Positions 32,604-42,899 of a DNA stretch of 64,000 nucleotides are shown here, in pieces (positions within the stretch are counted from its first letter, which is position 1; each line of letters begins with the position of its first letter). The notes beneath the pieces are model-generated. The model made no database searches. It saw nothing but the letters and a program-made list of their open reading frames with translations, and had not been told where the DNA came from. The translations under genes and the position numbers were made by a program. The stretch covers positions 106,667,167 to 106,731,166 of the forward strand of contig NC_133327.1 of NCBI RefSeq assembly GCF_042186555.1, written 5' to 3'. This stretch comes from Aquarana catesbeiana (taxonomy: Eukaryota > Chordata > Amphibia > Anura > Ranidae).

Positions 32604-32939
32604 AGCCTGGTACGCACGATCAGAAAACCGTATGAAAAAAAAAATACAGCTTTTGAAGCGATCGTACGATAATCTAATCGTTCGTACACAGCTTTCGAGA
32701 GCCGATCATGACAATTCATGCTTAATTATCTGATGGGACAAGCACGAAAATGTTTCTTTTAATCAGTACAGTTGTCTTCCGAAAATACAAATACAATACA
32801 TCACTTCTGAATTTTTATTTTGTCGTACGAGAATTTTCCTAAGTTTAGTAACCTCTTCATTTTCTGTATGAGACCAGCATGCAAAAAACAAACAAACAGA
32901 CGATTGTTCGTCCGGTAATATAATCGTGTGTATGAGGCC
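32604..32939. mobile_element. Harbinger-like MITE, 'gtacgcacgat' ends
   Basis: TAA flanks both sides (32601-32603, 32940-32942). The ends are 'agcctggtacgcacgat' and, inverted, 'ggcctcatacacacgat'. Confidence 0.8.
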
Positions 32940-33239
32940 TAAGTTATTCTTACCTTACCAGCTCCTTTGCACTGAAATCCAAGATGTCTTCCGCTAAGGA
33001 AAGTTGTGACATCACTCCTCCGCACATGTGACAGTGCTCAAGCCTAAGTGATTGGCTGCTAGACATGAGCACATGGGTGGAGGTCACATGCTCCCCCTCA
33101 TATCCAGAAGCACAGACTATTGTCACTGGCGGTGTCGGAGCGCTAAGGGAATTCTGGTCAGGCCACTGTCACTGAATGGGCAAGGTGTCACTTGATCACG
33201 CTCGTTAATTTTCAATGGGCAGCATCCATAACTCTCTCA

Positions 33240-33589
33240 GGGCCAGTGCACACCACATTTTCATTTTTTTTCTGCATCAAAAACGCATGGGTGGTAGGTT
33301 ATATGGTTTTTAATGGCATAGTTCACACCAGTGCATTCTAGTTCCAGATAAAGTAGAACATGCTGCATTTTTTCTGCACTGAACTGCACTGGAATACGTT
33401 AAAACACATCAAAAACTCACCGGAACAAACATGTTCTTATTTAAGGTATAGAAAAAAAAGGAGGGGGAAAAAATGCACTGGAATGCACCAAAAACGCTTC
33501 AAAAATGCACCAAAATAAGTAAAAAAACACACTTGCAGAAAAGTATCTGGACTGCATCTGGACTGTGTTTCTATGGTGTGAATTGGCCC
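33240..33589. mobile_element. Harbinger-like MITE, 'gggccagtgcacac' ends
   Basis: TCA flanks both sides (33237-33239, 33590-33592). The ends are 'gggccagtgcacacca' and, inverted, 'gggccaattcacacca'. The interior is rich in 'tgcattttt' and 'aaaaacgc' words. Confidence 0.8.
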
Positions 33590-33592
33590 TCA

Positions 33593-33992
33593 GTAAAAAG
33601 TAAAAATGCGAGAATAATAAATACGTATTTTTAAGCTTTTTTGCACGCCATGCCACAGATTTAAAATGAACTTTAGATGTTAATGTTTCAAAATGGCTGC
33701 ATGCAAGATTCTTTGCAAAATAAAAAATACATAACCACAGCACCATTTCCATGATTCTCAGCACTGCTATGTGAATGCAGTTCTACGTAAATGAGGCCCA
33801 ACAGAAAAAACTCACCAAACAAGCACTGGAAGAATTTCCCATCTAAATAGACAATGGGTTGTAGAAATAACCTATTATAGCTCCTAAGATTGAAGACGCT
33901 GAATCAAACAGGAAGGTGGAGCAGCATAACATACGTTGCAGTTTTTAATACATTTTAGGCTACCACAAAAGTAGCAGAAGGCAATCTATGGC
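33593..33992. other. No gene recognised
   Basis: Unassigned A/T-rich sequence. Confidence 0.35.
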
Positions 33993-34128
33993 TGGGTTCA
34001 CACTAATGCAATGCAATTTTCATGGGATGTCCTGTGTGACTTGCTTGAGATTTCAATGTGACTTTACTCGCAGAAATTGCATCAGCATTAAATGAGAAGC
34101 TCTATGCGACTTTGATGATATAAGCTTT
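33993..34128. mobile_element. Outer MITE, left part
   Basis: It begins 'gggttcacactaatgcaatg' and stops at the palindromic repeat 34129-35136. Its right part seems to be 37215-37385 plus 37535-37560 ('agtctatggggctgaaattg', 'tgtcacaagtcacatccc', 'agtcacacc'). Confidence 0.55.
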
Positions 34129-35136
34129 TTTTAACCCTCACCTCTTCTCCCAAGTTCATCCTTGCTGCCTAAACACTCTCCTCCTAAGCACATTACATTC
34201 ACATCTGAGCACAATGGAAATGCGCGCCCCCAGTCGCATTTTTAACGCGTTTTTAACACGTAAACATGTGTCATGCCCTGCGTGTGACAAACGACCTAAA
34301 ATAGCTCAAGAACCTCTTTGGTCATGGAGAGTTGGGCAATTTTTCAGTGTGTGTTTTATCGCACGTCTGCCAACGATGATTGGGGTGTCATGAACAATAG
34401 GCTGGCTTCACATCTGCATGTTTCCAAACACACGGTAACCCACTCAGAAAATTACACGCTTTGCTGCGCGTTTAGGAAACGCAATGGAAACACACATTGC
34501 GCTTGCATCGCCATGCATTCACATGTGCGCATCTTTTGACGTGTGGCAACCTGAACAGAAAATGTGGGTTTTGCTGCGCGTTTTTTAAAGGTGCTACAAA
34601 TGCGCTTGTTTGCTATAATGGCATGCTAACCGCGATTGGAGTGTGATTAATAACTAGGCTGCATTGACATCTGTGCATTTCTGAACGTGGGGCACACAGA
34701 AAACCTGCGCTTTGCTGCTCTTTTCCAAAACGCACAGCTTGATGAGCGTTTACAGCACATTTCCAAAACGTATTTTCTGTGTGGGTTCCTGAGCATTTGG
34801 AAGCACGCAGATGTGTTGGTAGACCAATTATTAATGACACCCCAATCACAGTTAGCAGACACGTGTTTTGCCATGCAACAAAATGCTGTGCTACAAACAT
34901 GCCGAAACACACATTGAAAATATGCAACGCTCCATGACCGAAGATATTCCTGAACTATTTTGGGGTGTTTGTCCCACGAAGGGCAACCTATTCAAGTGAA
35001 TAGGCTGCCCTATGCGTGACGAGCATTTACGGGTAAAAGTCGGGTGAAAAAAAACCCAGAGTGTGATAGGAATGTGCTTGTGTTTGTAGGCAGCAAAGAT
35101 GGCCTGGGAGGAGAGGAGAAGGTTAAAAATTAAAAA
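34129..35136. mobile_element. About 1-kb palindromic repeat
   Basis: The arms pair over about 55 bp at the ends ('ccttgctgcctaaacac' with 'gtgtttgtaggcagcaaag', 'aaccctcacctcttctccca' with 'gggaggagaggagaaggtt'). Further inside 'ggggtgtcat' pairs with 'atgacacccc', and the centre is near 34640. It has no coding frame. Tc1 element E sits just right of its right arm. Confidence 0.65.
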
Positions 35137-35460
35137 CTTACAGCGGTTAAAGTATTGGACACATCACCATTTTCTAGGTAAATATATTTCTACAGGTGCT
35201 ACTGACACGAATGGTTCACCACGTCAGTGACAACCCATGCAATCCAAACATACAAAGAAACCAAAACAAATCTGTACAGAAATGAAGTTATGTGTAATAA
35301 AATGGAATGGCACAGGGAAAAAGTACTGAGCACAAGAAATTGAGGTGCAAAAAGGCATGGAAAGTCAAGACACCAGCTGAAATCTATCAGTAATTAGAAA
35401 GCAATCCTGCCCCTTGTCAGTGCAAATTAATATCAACTGGTTCAGTCTCAACTGATGGCC

Positions 35461-35468
35461 TATAAAAA
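35461..35468 (+). promoter_or_regulatory. TATA box of element E transposase
   Basis: 'tataaaaa' lies about 40 bp before the start codon, matching element A. Confidence 0.5.
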
Positions 35469-35506
35469 GGTGTCTCATTACCTAGGTGTCACACAAGAAA
35501 CATCTC

Positions 35507-36511
35507 ATGATGGGTAAAGGCAAGCAGCTCTCTCAAGACTTTTGCAACCTTATTGTTGCAAAACATACTGATGGCATTGGTTACAGAAGGATTTCTAAAT
35601 GTCCGAATGTTCCAGTGAGCACTGTTGGGGCCATAATCTGGAAGTGCAAAGAACATCATTTCACCATAAACGAGGCATGACCAGGTGATCCTCGCAAGAT
35701 TTATAACAGAGGAGTGAAAAGAATTATCAGAAGCATTGTCCAAGAGTGAAGGACCACTTGTGGAGAGCTTCAGAAAGACCTGGAATTAGCCAGTACAATT
35801 GTTCAAAGAAAACAATAAGTAATGCACTCAGCCACCATGGTCTGTATGCACGCTCACCACACAAGACTCCATTGCTGAAGAAAAGGCATGTTAAAGTTTG
35901 CTGCACCAGATTTAGACAAGCTTGAGAAATACTGGGAGAATATAGTCTGGTCAGATGAGAACAAAATTGAACTCTTTGGATGGCATAATACACACCATGT
36001 TTGGAGGTCAAATGGAACATCACCCCAAAAACACCATACCAACAGTGAAGTTTGGAGGTGGGAACATCATGGTGTGGGGCTGTTTTTCAGCATACGGTGC
36101 TGACAAACTTCATATCAATGAAAGTGGGATGAATGGAAAAATGTACCAAGACATTCTTGATAAAAATCTGCTGCCATCTACCAAGATGATGAAGAGGAAA
36201 CAAGGGGGGACACTTCAGCAAGACAATGATCCCAAACACAAAGCCAAGGAAACTCTCAATTGTTTCAAAGAAAGAAAATACAGCTGCTATAATGGCCCAG
36301 CCAATCACCTGACTTGAATACATTAGAACATCTATGGAAAGAACTAAAGATCAGCCTTCATAGAAGAGACCCACGGAACCTTCCAGATTTGAAGACAGTT
36401 TGTGTGGAAGAATGGGCCAAAATCACACCTGAGCAATGCATGCGGCTAGTTTCTCCATACAGAAGGCATCTTGAAGCTGTCATTACCAACAAAGAATTTT
36501 GTACGAAGTAA
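35507..36511 (+). pseudogene. Tc1 transposase of element E (broken)
   Basis: The start MMGKGKQLSQDFCN is followed by the helix-turn-helix (VAKHTDGIGYRRISKCPNVPVSTVGAII, about residues 10-45). A stop after TINEA ends the first open part. Later frames give KYWENIVWSDENKIELFG (first aspartate, about 35960), KFGGGNIMVWGCFSAYG, LQQDNDPKHKAKETL (second aspartate, about 36223) and NTLEHLWKELK (glutamate, about 36328). All three DDE codons survive, in different frames: stops near 35680 and 35745 and frameshifts near 36030 and 36290 break the protein. The end NKEFCTK matches the family. It is the best preserved catalytic core in the window. Confidence 0.92.
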
Positions 36512-36678
36512 TAAATACATTTCAGTTAGCGTGTTCAATACTTCTTCCCTGTGCCATTTCATTTTATTACACATACTGTAACAATTTCTAGACATATTTG
36601 TTATGGTTTCTTTGTATGTATGGATTGCATGGGTTGTTAGCAACACGTGGTGAAAATTGCACGTCACTAGCACCTTAA

Positions 36679-37151
36679 AGTGATTGTAAGCCTTCGTTTT
36701 TTGTTTTTTTAAATTTAAAATAACAAACATGTTATACTTACATCCACTGTGCAGCTCGTTTTGCACAGAGTGGCCCCGATCCTCCTCTTCTGGGGACCCT
36801 CAGCGGCTCCTCCACGCATCAGATAACTCACTAGGAGAATCGCTCTCTCGGGGGGTTAACATGCGGGCGCGCTCCCGAGTTCAGCATTCAGCGTCCATAG
36901 ACACGAATGCCGGACTCGGCCCCGCCCGTCATTGGATTTGATTGACAGCAGCGGGAGCCAATGGCTGCGCTGCTATCAATCTATCCAATCAAGAGTCGGG
37001 ACCCCATGCAGAGAGGTATAGCGCGTCTCCGCCGAGGGAAATATGGGGCTCAGGTAAGTAAAACGGGGGGGGGCTGGTCACTGCCAGAAGTTTTTTCACC
37101 TTAATGCACAGGACTCATTAAGGTGAAAAAACACAAGGGTTTACAACCCCT
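36679..37151. mobile_element. TTAA-flanked MITE inside element E
   Basis: TTAA stands at 36675-36678 and 37152-37155. The ends 'agtgattgtaagcctt' and, inverted, 'aggggttgtaaaccctt' are similar. The core shares 'atgttatacttac', 'ttttgcacagagtggcc' and 'gatcctcctcttctgggg' with 3416-3702. Target and end length fit piggyBac- or Kolobok-type MITEs. Confidence 0.8.
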
Positions 37152-37214
37152 TTAAGTAATATATATTTACCTAGAAAAATGGTGACATGTTCAATACTTA
37201 TTTTACCTGCTGTA

Positions 37215-37385
37215 TCTCATGCTGATTTGACTTCTTTGAGTTAATATAGAAGTCTATGGGGCTGAAATTGCGCTTGAATCACATCAAAGTAGTGCAGGAA
37301 CCTTTTTCAAAGTCGCAGTGTCTTGAGTTGCATAGTTTGGAACTGCAACCATTGAACATAATGTGATTATACTTATGTGACTTTG
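37215..37385. mobile_element. Outer MITE, right part
   Basis: Begins right after the TA of element E. 'gacttctttgagttaatata' and 'gtgcaggaacctttttcaaa' match 15354-15620, so this belongs to the 'ggttcacac' MITE class. Confidence 0.55.
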
Positions 37386-37534
37386 GGGTCGATTTACTAA
37401 AACTGGAGCATGCAAAATCTGGTACAGCTGTGCATTGTAGCCAATCAGCTTCTTAAAAGAAAAAAAAAACCTGTAAGCTGATTGATTTCTATGTAAAGCT
37501 GCCTCAGATTTTGCATGCTCAAGTTAATCAACCC
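37386..37534. mobile_element. Small palindromic MITE
   Basis: 'ggggtcgatttactaa' with 'ttaatcaaccccc', 'gcatgcaaaatct' with 'agattttgcatgc', and 'ccaatcagctt' with 'aagctgatt' pair as one hairpin. It sits in the right part of the outer MITE. Confidence 0.8.
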
Positions 37535-37759
37535 CCGTGTGTCACAAGTCACATCCCAAGTCACACCAGGGTCAACTGGGGCTAAAGCAAACCCCATTAC
37601 TTCTGCACAGAAAACATGCCACTCTCTATAAAAAATGCATGTAAAGAAAACAACGTTTACACTGGCCTGGGTGACAGCTCTCAAAGCTCTCAACAGAGAT
37701 AAGACATTATATTTGTAAAGTTGCAAAGTTTAAATGGATATATTGGAGGAACTAATATA

Positions 37760-38398
37760 CAGTAAAACCTTGGATTGCGAGCATAATTCGTTTCGGAAGC
37801 ATGCCTGTAATCCAAAGCACTTGTATATCAAAGCGAATTTCCCCATAAGAAATAATGGAAACTCAGATGATTCCTTCCACAACCATTTATTCATAAGTCC
37901 TTCAGTTTATAGTCTATATAAAAAGATTATAGCAATGGGATAGGTTGTGCAACCATAAAATGTCCATCTACAAATAGATGCCTCCACAAGGGGATTAGAA
38001 GCAAAATCCATCAGGAGCTACAGAGTATAAAAGAGAAGAGAGGCGCCTCTAAGTGTAGCAATACGGTTACATATAATGAAGGTAACAACATTTAGCAACC
38101 CACATGGTTGATGATTAAAAGAGGCACATCTAAGTACGCAGGCATCCGGGGTAAAGCGGTCTGCAATCGTGACCGGGAAGACTACCCTGCAGTAGATGTG
38201 CCTGTTTTAATCATCAACCATGTGAGTTTCCAAATATTGTACCTTCATTAAATGTAATTGTATTGCTACACATCGAGGCGCCTCTTTTATACTCAGTTGT
38301 GACATGAGGCTATTGGATTTTAAGACATTGCTTGTATATCAAATCAAAATTAATTAAAAATTTAATTTGCAAAACGCTGTCAAACCAAGGTTTTACTG
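37760..38398. mobile_element. TIR element, TA target, internal hairpin
   Basis: The ends 'cagtaaaaccttgg' and 'ccaaggttttactg' are exact inverses, with TA on both sides. Inside, 38023-38295 folds back: 'gaggcgcctct' at both arms, 'tagcaata' with 'tattgcta', and 'catggttgatgatta' with 'taatcatcaaccatg'. The TA target suggests a Tc1/mariner-type non-autonomous element. Confidence 0.9.
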
Positions 38399-38559
38399 TA
38401 TTTTAAAAGTGTACTACAGTATATTTTCTTTTAAATCACACACACACTAAATCATTTTCATGTCTTTCAAGGAAATTTGTAGTGAGAGAAACACTGGCTG
38501 TCTCTGGTTTAAATACTTTTAGTCACTGACCTAGAATAAACTTGAAGCAGGTAAAGTTA

Positions 38560-38780
38560 GGCCCCTTCCACACAAGCGATCCCATCGGTCTGCCTGTTCA
38601 TTTCTGAGGCAGACCCTGACTGAACCCTCCATTCTCCTCTTCTCCTGTTCCCATCTGTCTGGGTGGACCAGAGTGGAGGGCAGTTGGGTGTAAGCGGACA
38701 GCCGGTCCTGTGTCCGCTCTGCATACGTGGAGCAGACATGGACCTGCTGAGAAAAACGGATTTGGTCCGTGTGAAAGGGG
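38560..38780. mobile_element. Harbinger-like MITE, short
   Basis: The ends 'ggccccttccacac' and, inverted, 'cccctttcacacgg' have TTA and TGA next to them. The interior has 'ccatctgtctgggtggacca' and 'cggtcctgtgtccg'. Confidence 0.7.
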
Positions 38781-38784
38781 TGAA

Positions 38785-39975
38785 AGTGTAGATAAAGTCT
38801 ACAGTAGTCTAGATAAAGTGACTCAAATAATTAATGCCAGTAGGTCATCATGACCACCAGGCAACTAAACAGTGGTGGCCCTTCAATACGGGGCGCCGCT
38901 CCCCTAATCTACATGCAGGGCGCTGGACGCATGGATTTTAATGGGTTTTTTTTTTTTTTAAGCACACGATTAGAGCCTGAGGCTCTAATTGGCTTCAAAA
39001 AAGGGTGGGCTCAAGGCACAGACCACTTGTGTGACAACAACGAATTAATATTTGCTATTTTACATGGGGCGTGGCTTGGACATGCAAGCGTGAGGTTGCA
39101 TCTCTGGTGAGCTCCTGTTTCCACCCAGGCTTTTGGCACTTTAACAGAGGGACTTCGCCTCCGCACACCCGCTACAGCATGCCCAGCTGCCGGAGAGCCT
39201 CCTCACAGCTCACCTGAGCTGTCACATCCCACTCGGGAGCACTGGACTCTTACTTTGTCAGCGATCCCAGGTCGTATGAGGAGGGTGCCAAGATGCTTCC
39301 CAGTGTCCATGGCCTATTCTTTCTGCTCGGACCCACAGCTCTATCCACTGCATCGCTGGGACCAGGTACAGTGCCACAGCCCAGTTCCCTTTCATGCCTT
39401 GGCCCCACTCTCACATGCATGCAGACTCCCTGAGACCGTGGGGGGGGGTTCGCTTGCGGTGATCACCACCTTCCCGTCCGTCTCCCCCCCCCCGAAATAT
39501 TTAGCACCAGCCGCCACTGCAATGGCTACTAATTGAAGTTCTAATTGAAGTTCCATCAAACCTCCTTCCAAAAAACAAAAACAGCCATAGACATTGGATC
39601 TAGTTCTGGGCTCTGTGGCCTTTCTAGGACATGCACACCAAAGATAAGCATTTCTCACAAGCCTTTAACTGGTGCCATCTGCTCTCATGTATAAGCTCTT
39701 CACTCATACCATCCATAGAAACATGGCCACACACCACACTGGATTACATAGTGTGTAGCCACACTGCTTTCAAATGGATTGCCTTTGCTGCGACCTGGCA
39801 GGCTGTGAAATGCTGCAAGTACACCACTGTTCCACCATATAGTATAATGGATTAGCCACCTCTTCTAGGTCTGCTTTCCAACAGGGAATGGTCACATTGG
39901 TACAGTCAATTGGCTACGAGAAAATTCTAGAAGTCCTCAAAAGTCATCCATCTTTATTACCTGTTTAATGGTGTA
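38785..39975. other. No gene recognised
   Basis: Contains a G/C-rich stretch 39100-39520 with 'gggggggg' and 'cccccccc' runs. Frames are short; nothing assignable. Confidence 0.35.
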
Positions 39976-39983
39976 TTGTACAG

Positions 39984-40169
39984 CAGTGGTTCTCAACCTC
40001 AGTCCTCAAATACCCACAACTGGTCATGTTTTCAGGTTTTCCTTGACTCTGCACAGCTGCTTTAAATCAATATCAATGACATGGTATTGATAAGAGCTAT
40101 TTTATCTAAGGGAAACGTCCAAATCATGGCCCGTTGGGGGGACTTGAGGGCTGAGGTTGAGAACCACTG
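39984..40169. mobile_element. hAT-type MITE with perfect 8-bp target duplication
   Basis: 'ttgtacag' stands at 39976-39983 and 40170-40177. The ends 'cagtggttctcaacctcag' and 'ctgaggttgagaaccactg' are exact inverses. The 186-bp body carries no frame. Confidence 0.95.
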
Positions 40170-40325
40170 TTGTACAGCATACCTTTGTATTAACATTTGC
40201 AGAAACCCAGCCACAATGCCAAACATACCTTATTTGTGGCAGCTCAAAAACAAAATTAAACTGAACAAAATGGTGTATTTCAGCTACCTTCAGACATTTT
40301 AGGAGGTTCACATGCTGCTCTGTTA

Positions 40326-40770
40326 TGTTCCGTACACACCATCATATTTTCCGACAACAAATATTGGACGTGAGCTTGTTGGCGGAAAGTCCGACCGTGT
40401 GTATGATCCATCGGACATTTGTTATCGGACTTTCCGCCAAGAAATATTGGCTAGGATGTTCTCAAATTTTCCACCAACATATGTGTGTTGTTGGACTTTC
40501 CGATCGTGTGTACACGGGTCCAAAGTACAAACACGCATGCTCGGAATCAATGCTCACCAAATACAACATTAGCAGAAGGAGCCCAAAGGGTGGCGCATGA
40601 CTATTGAATTTCCTTTTTATTGGCTCGTCGTACGTCTTGTACGTCACTACGTTCGTAATTGTTGGCCAACATTTGTATGACCGTGTGTATGCAAGACAAG
40701 TTGGAGCCAACAACCTTCAAACAAAATTCCACGGTTTGTTGTCGGAGAGTCCGATCATGTGTATGGGGCA
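40326..40770. mobile_element. Harbinger-like MITE, 'gtacacac' ends
   Basis: TTA flanks both sides (40323-40325, 40771-40773). The ends are 'tgttccgtacacaccatc' and, inverted, 'tgccccatacacatgatc'. The interior repeats 'ggaaagtccgac', 'ggactttccg' and 'gaccgtgtgtatg'. Confidence 0.88.
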
Positions 40771-40774
40771 TTAA

Positions 40775-41755
40775 TGTTCTTTAAAGGCAATGTTAAACAT
40801 GTCTGTTAAATAAGATGGCATTTATGAATTACTCAGGATCCTATATTAAGGTCCATTCATCCTGGAAGTATACAGAGTTCAGCAACTTTTACTATCTAAA
40901 AAGTTCTAATTGCAGGCAATGCTAGAAATAAACTCTTTGTTGCAGCACAAACATAAGCAAAGTCGCGGGTGACAAAAACTGACACTTCAAAGAGCTTTGA
41001 CTAACATAGGTGTCATAAAACAACACCAATCATGTGCAAAAATGCAATTGTTTTTAATAAAAGGCACGTGCTTTTACTGTCTAACTGGCAGTTGATCAAA
41101 GCTAAAAGAAATCTGGTAACCCATAGTTACTGCACACATGCCCTTCAAGAGAAAATAACCCCCCGATGTGCCCTACTCCTGAGATTTCTGGTGAGCGATG
41201 CGTTTAGCGGTCAGAAGTCACAAAGCCACCGGCTATGTCTAGACACCAGCTTATTTCTAGAGTCAGGGCAGCGTGCACATTCCAGGTGCAGGTGTCTACA
41301 AGTAATTGCAAGTGTGGCTCTTATCAAATGTTCCCAGGCAGTGCTGTCACTTTGCTGTTCCTCTATTTCAGCTCGTCTACCTTGCTGTGAAAAGCCAGGC
41401 AGCGGCTTAACCGCTGCGCTGCCTGAAAATACTCTACCTAAAGCCTTGCATAGCCAAACCTAAAGAGGTGATGTACGTTAAGCCTGCAAATCCTGCCACA
41501 TAAGACACATACGGTTTGTCATTAAACTAGGTAGCTAGGAGGTTAGAGCAGATCTCCAGACATAAAAAAAAAATCCTATTCATTTGAACAAAAATCATTT
41601 GATGGAATTGTACTTAAAATTTAACCATGTGAAAAGTTTTCCAGAAATAGATAAAGAGTAATAGATTTACCTTAACATTGGAACACTGTCACCTTTAAAT
41701 TTATAGTGCTAGTATGATTATGTGAACACATAATTATATAGAGCCTTAAAGTTCC
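40775..41755. other. No gene recognised
   Basis: Includes a 143-codon open frame (41032-41463) without recognisable domain, signal or repeat. I do not call it a gene. Confidence 0.4.
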
Positions 41756-41759
41756 CTAA

Positions 41760-42094
41760 GGCCCCTTTCACACTGGGCCTTTACCGCCATTTCTGTGGGG
41801 GTTTTCGGCCGCTAGCGGGGCGGTTTTAACCCCCGCTAGCGGCCGAAAAAGTGTTAAAACGGACCCGCAAAGCACCACTGCAGTAGCGCTTTGCCAGCGG
41901 TTCGGCAGCACTGCCCATTCAGCTCCTTCACCGCTCCAAAGATGCTACTAGCAGGACTTTTTTTAGCGTCCTGCCAGCGCACTGCTCCAGTGTGAAAGCC
42001 CTCGGGCTTTCACACTGGAGAGACAGAGAGGCTCATTACAGGAGCTATTTTTAGCGCTGTAGCGCCTGTAAAGCGTCTCAGTGTGAAAGGGGTC
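41760..42094. mobile_element. Harbinger-like MITE with internal extra ends
   Basis: TAA flanks both sides (41757-41759, 42095-42097). The ends 'ggcccctttcacactg' and, inverted, 'gacccctttcacactg' match 15 of 16. At 41980-42018 'ctccagtgtgaaag' and 'ctttcacactggag' stand back to back, like two further element ends. Confidence 0.9.
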
Positions 42095-42099
42095 TAAAG

Positions 42100-42750
42100 C
42101 TCCCATTTCTTTCAAGCATGATATACAGCACAGTGCTTTTGCAGGGTCATTTGTCCAAATACATGTTGCACAATACCTCATTGATCCTGCCTGTTCCTGT
42201 GTTCCCCTCTGTAACCTGACCACATTTATCATGGCTGCTGATCCACGATAGCGTGGTCAGATTACGTCCCTTCGTCATCCTCTTCTCTCCTCTGCATCTT
42301 CCCCTCCCTGCCTGTCATTTCTGTAGTCTGTGCTCTGAGCCGATCTCCTCTCCTCTCTATCCCTCCCCTCCAGCATCTATTTCCTTGTGGCTGTAAAATA
42401 ACATTCTATTTACTTGTATCCCCTCTGTTTTAGGAACATATTGAGTCTAGTGTATGATTTTTTTTTTAAATTTTTTAATAAAAATTATAATGCTAAATAC
42501 CTTCTTTGCCCAGCTCTGCCATGTGGGTCACGTGTCCTACCTTTGCTAGCTTGCATACATTAGAGGGGAATCTCAGCCCCTCCCACTGTACTCACTTATA
42601 TCGGGAAGGAGAGTGGAGGGAGGACACGTGACCACACAGAGCGGATACAAGTAATTTATATACAAGACTTTACAACCACTTTAAGGCTTCTAGGGTAAAT
42701 TTTATGTTTAATCTATAACTAGAGCACATTTTAGACAGGAGGCAATCTAC
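42100..42750. other. No gene; part of a dispersed repeat
   Basis: 42655-42684 reads 'gactttacaaccactttaa', resembling the right end of the TTAA MITEs; the matching left end was not found. 'cacgtgtcctacc' (42530) and 'gaggacacgtgacc' (42620) pair as an inverted repeat. Confidence 0.4.
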
Positions 42751-42751
42751 C

Positions 42752-42895
42752 AGCACATCCTTTGAGTGCGAGAGCAAACTGGAGTACCCGAAGGAAGCCC
42801 ACGCAAGCAGTGGGAGAACATGCAAACTATATCCAGAAAGTGTCATGGCCAGGACTCAAATGGAGGACCCAGCTGCTGAAAAGTTGAAATATTAA
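42752..42895 (-). mobile_element. V-type SINE fragment, minus strand
   Basis: The inverse of 26521-26700: on minus it reads 'ctggccatgacactttctgg', 'agtttgcatgttctcccact' and 'tgggcttccttcgggtactc'. The tail is missing. Confidence 0.8.
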
Positions 42896-42899
42896 CAAC

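Larger units (their letters stand above)
35141..37212 (+). mobile_element. Tc1 element E, plus strand (sister of A)
   Basis: The left end 'cagcggttaaagtattgg' and right end 'cttattttacctgctg' are inverse and match element A. TA flanks at 35139-35140 and 37213-37214. A TTAA MITE (36679-37151) sits just inside the right end. Without it the element is about 1.6 kb. Confidence 0.93.

Noticed and set aside
41032..41463. 143-codon plus-strand frame
   Set aside because: No recognisable domain, splice context or neighbours; its length is within chance for this much sequence.
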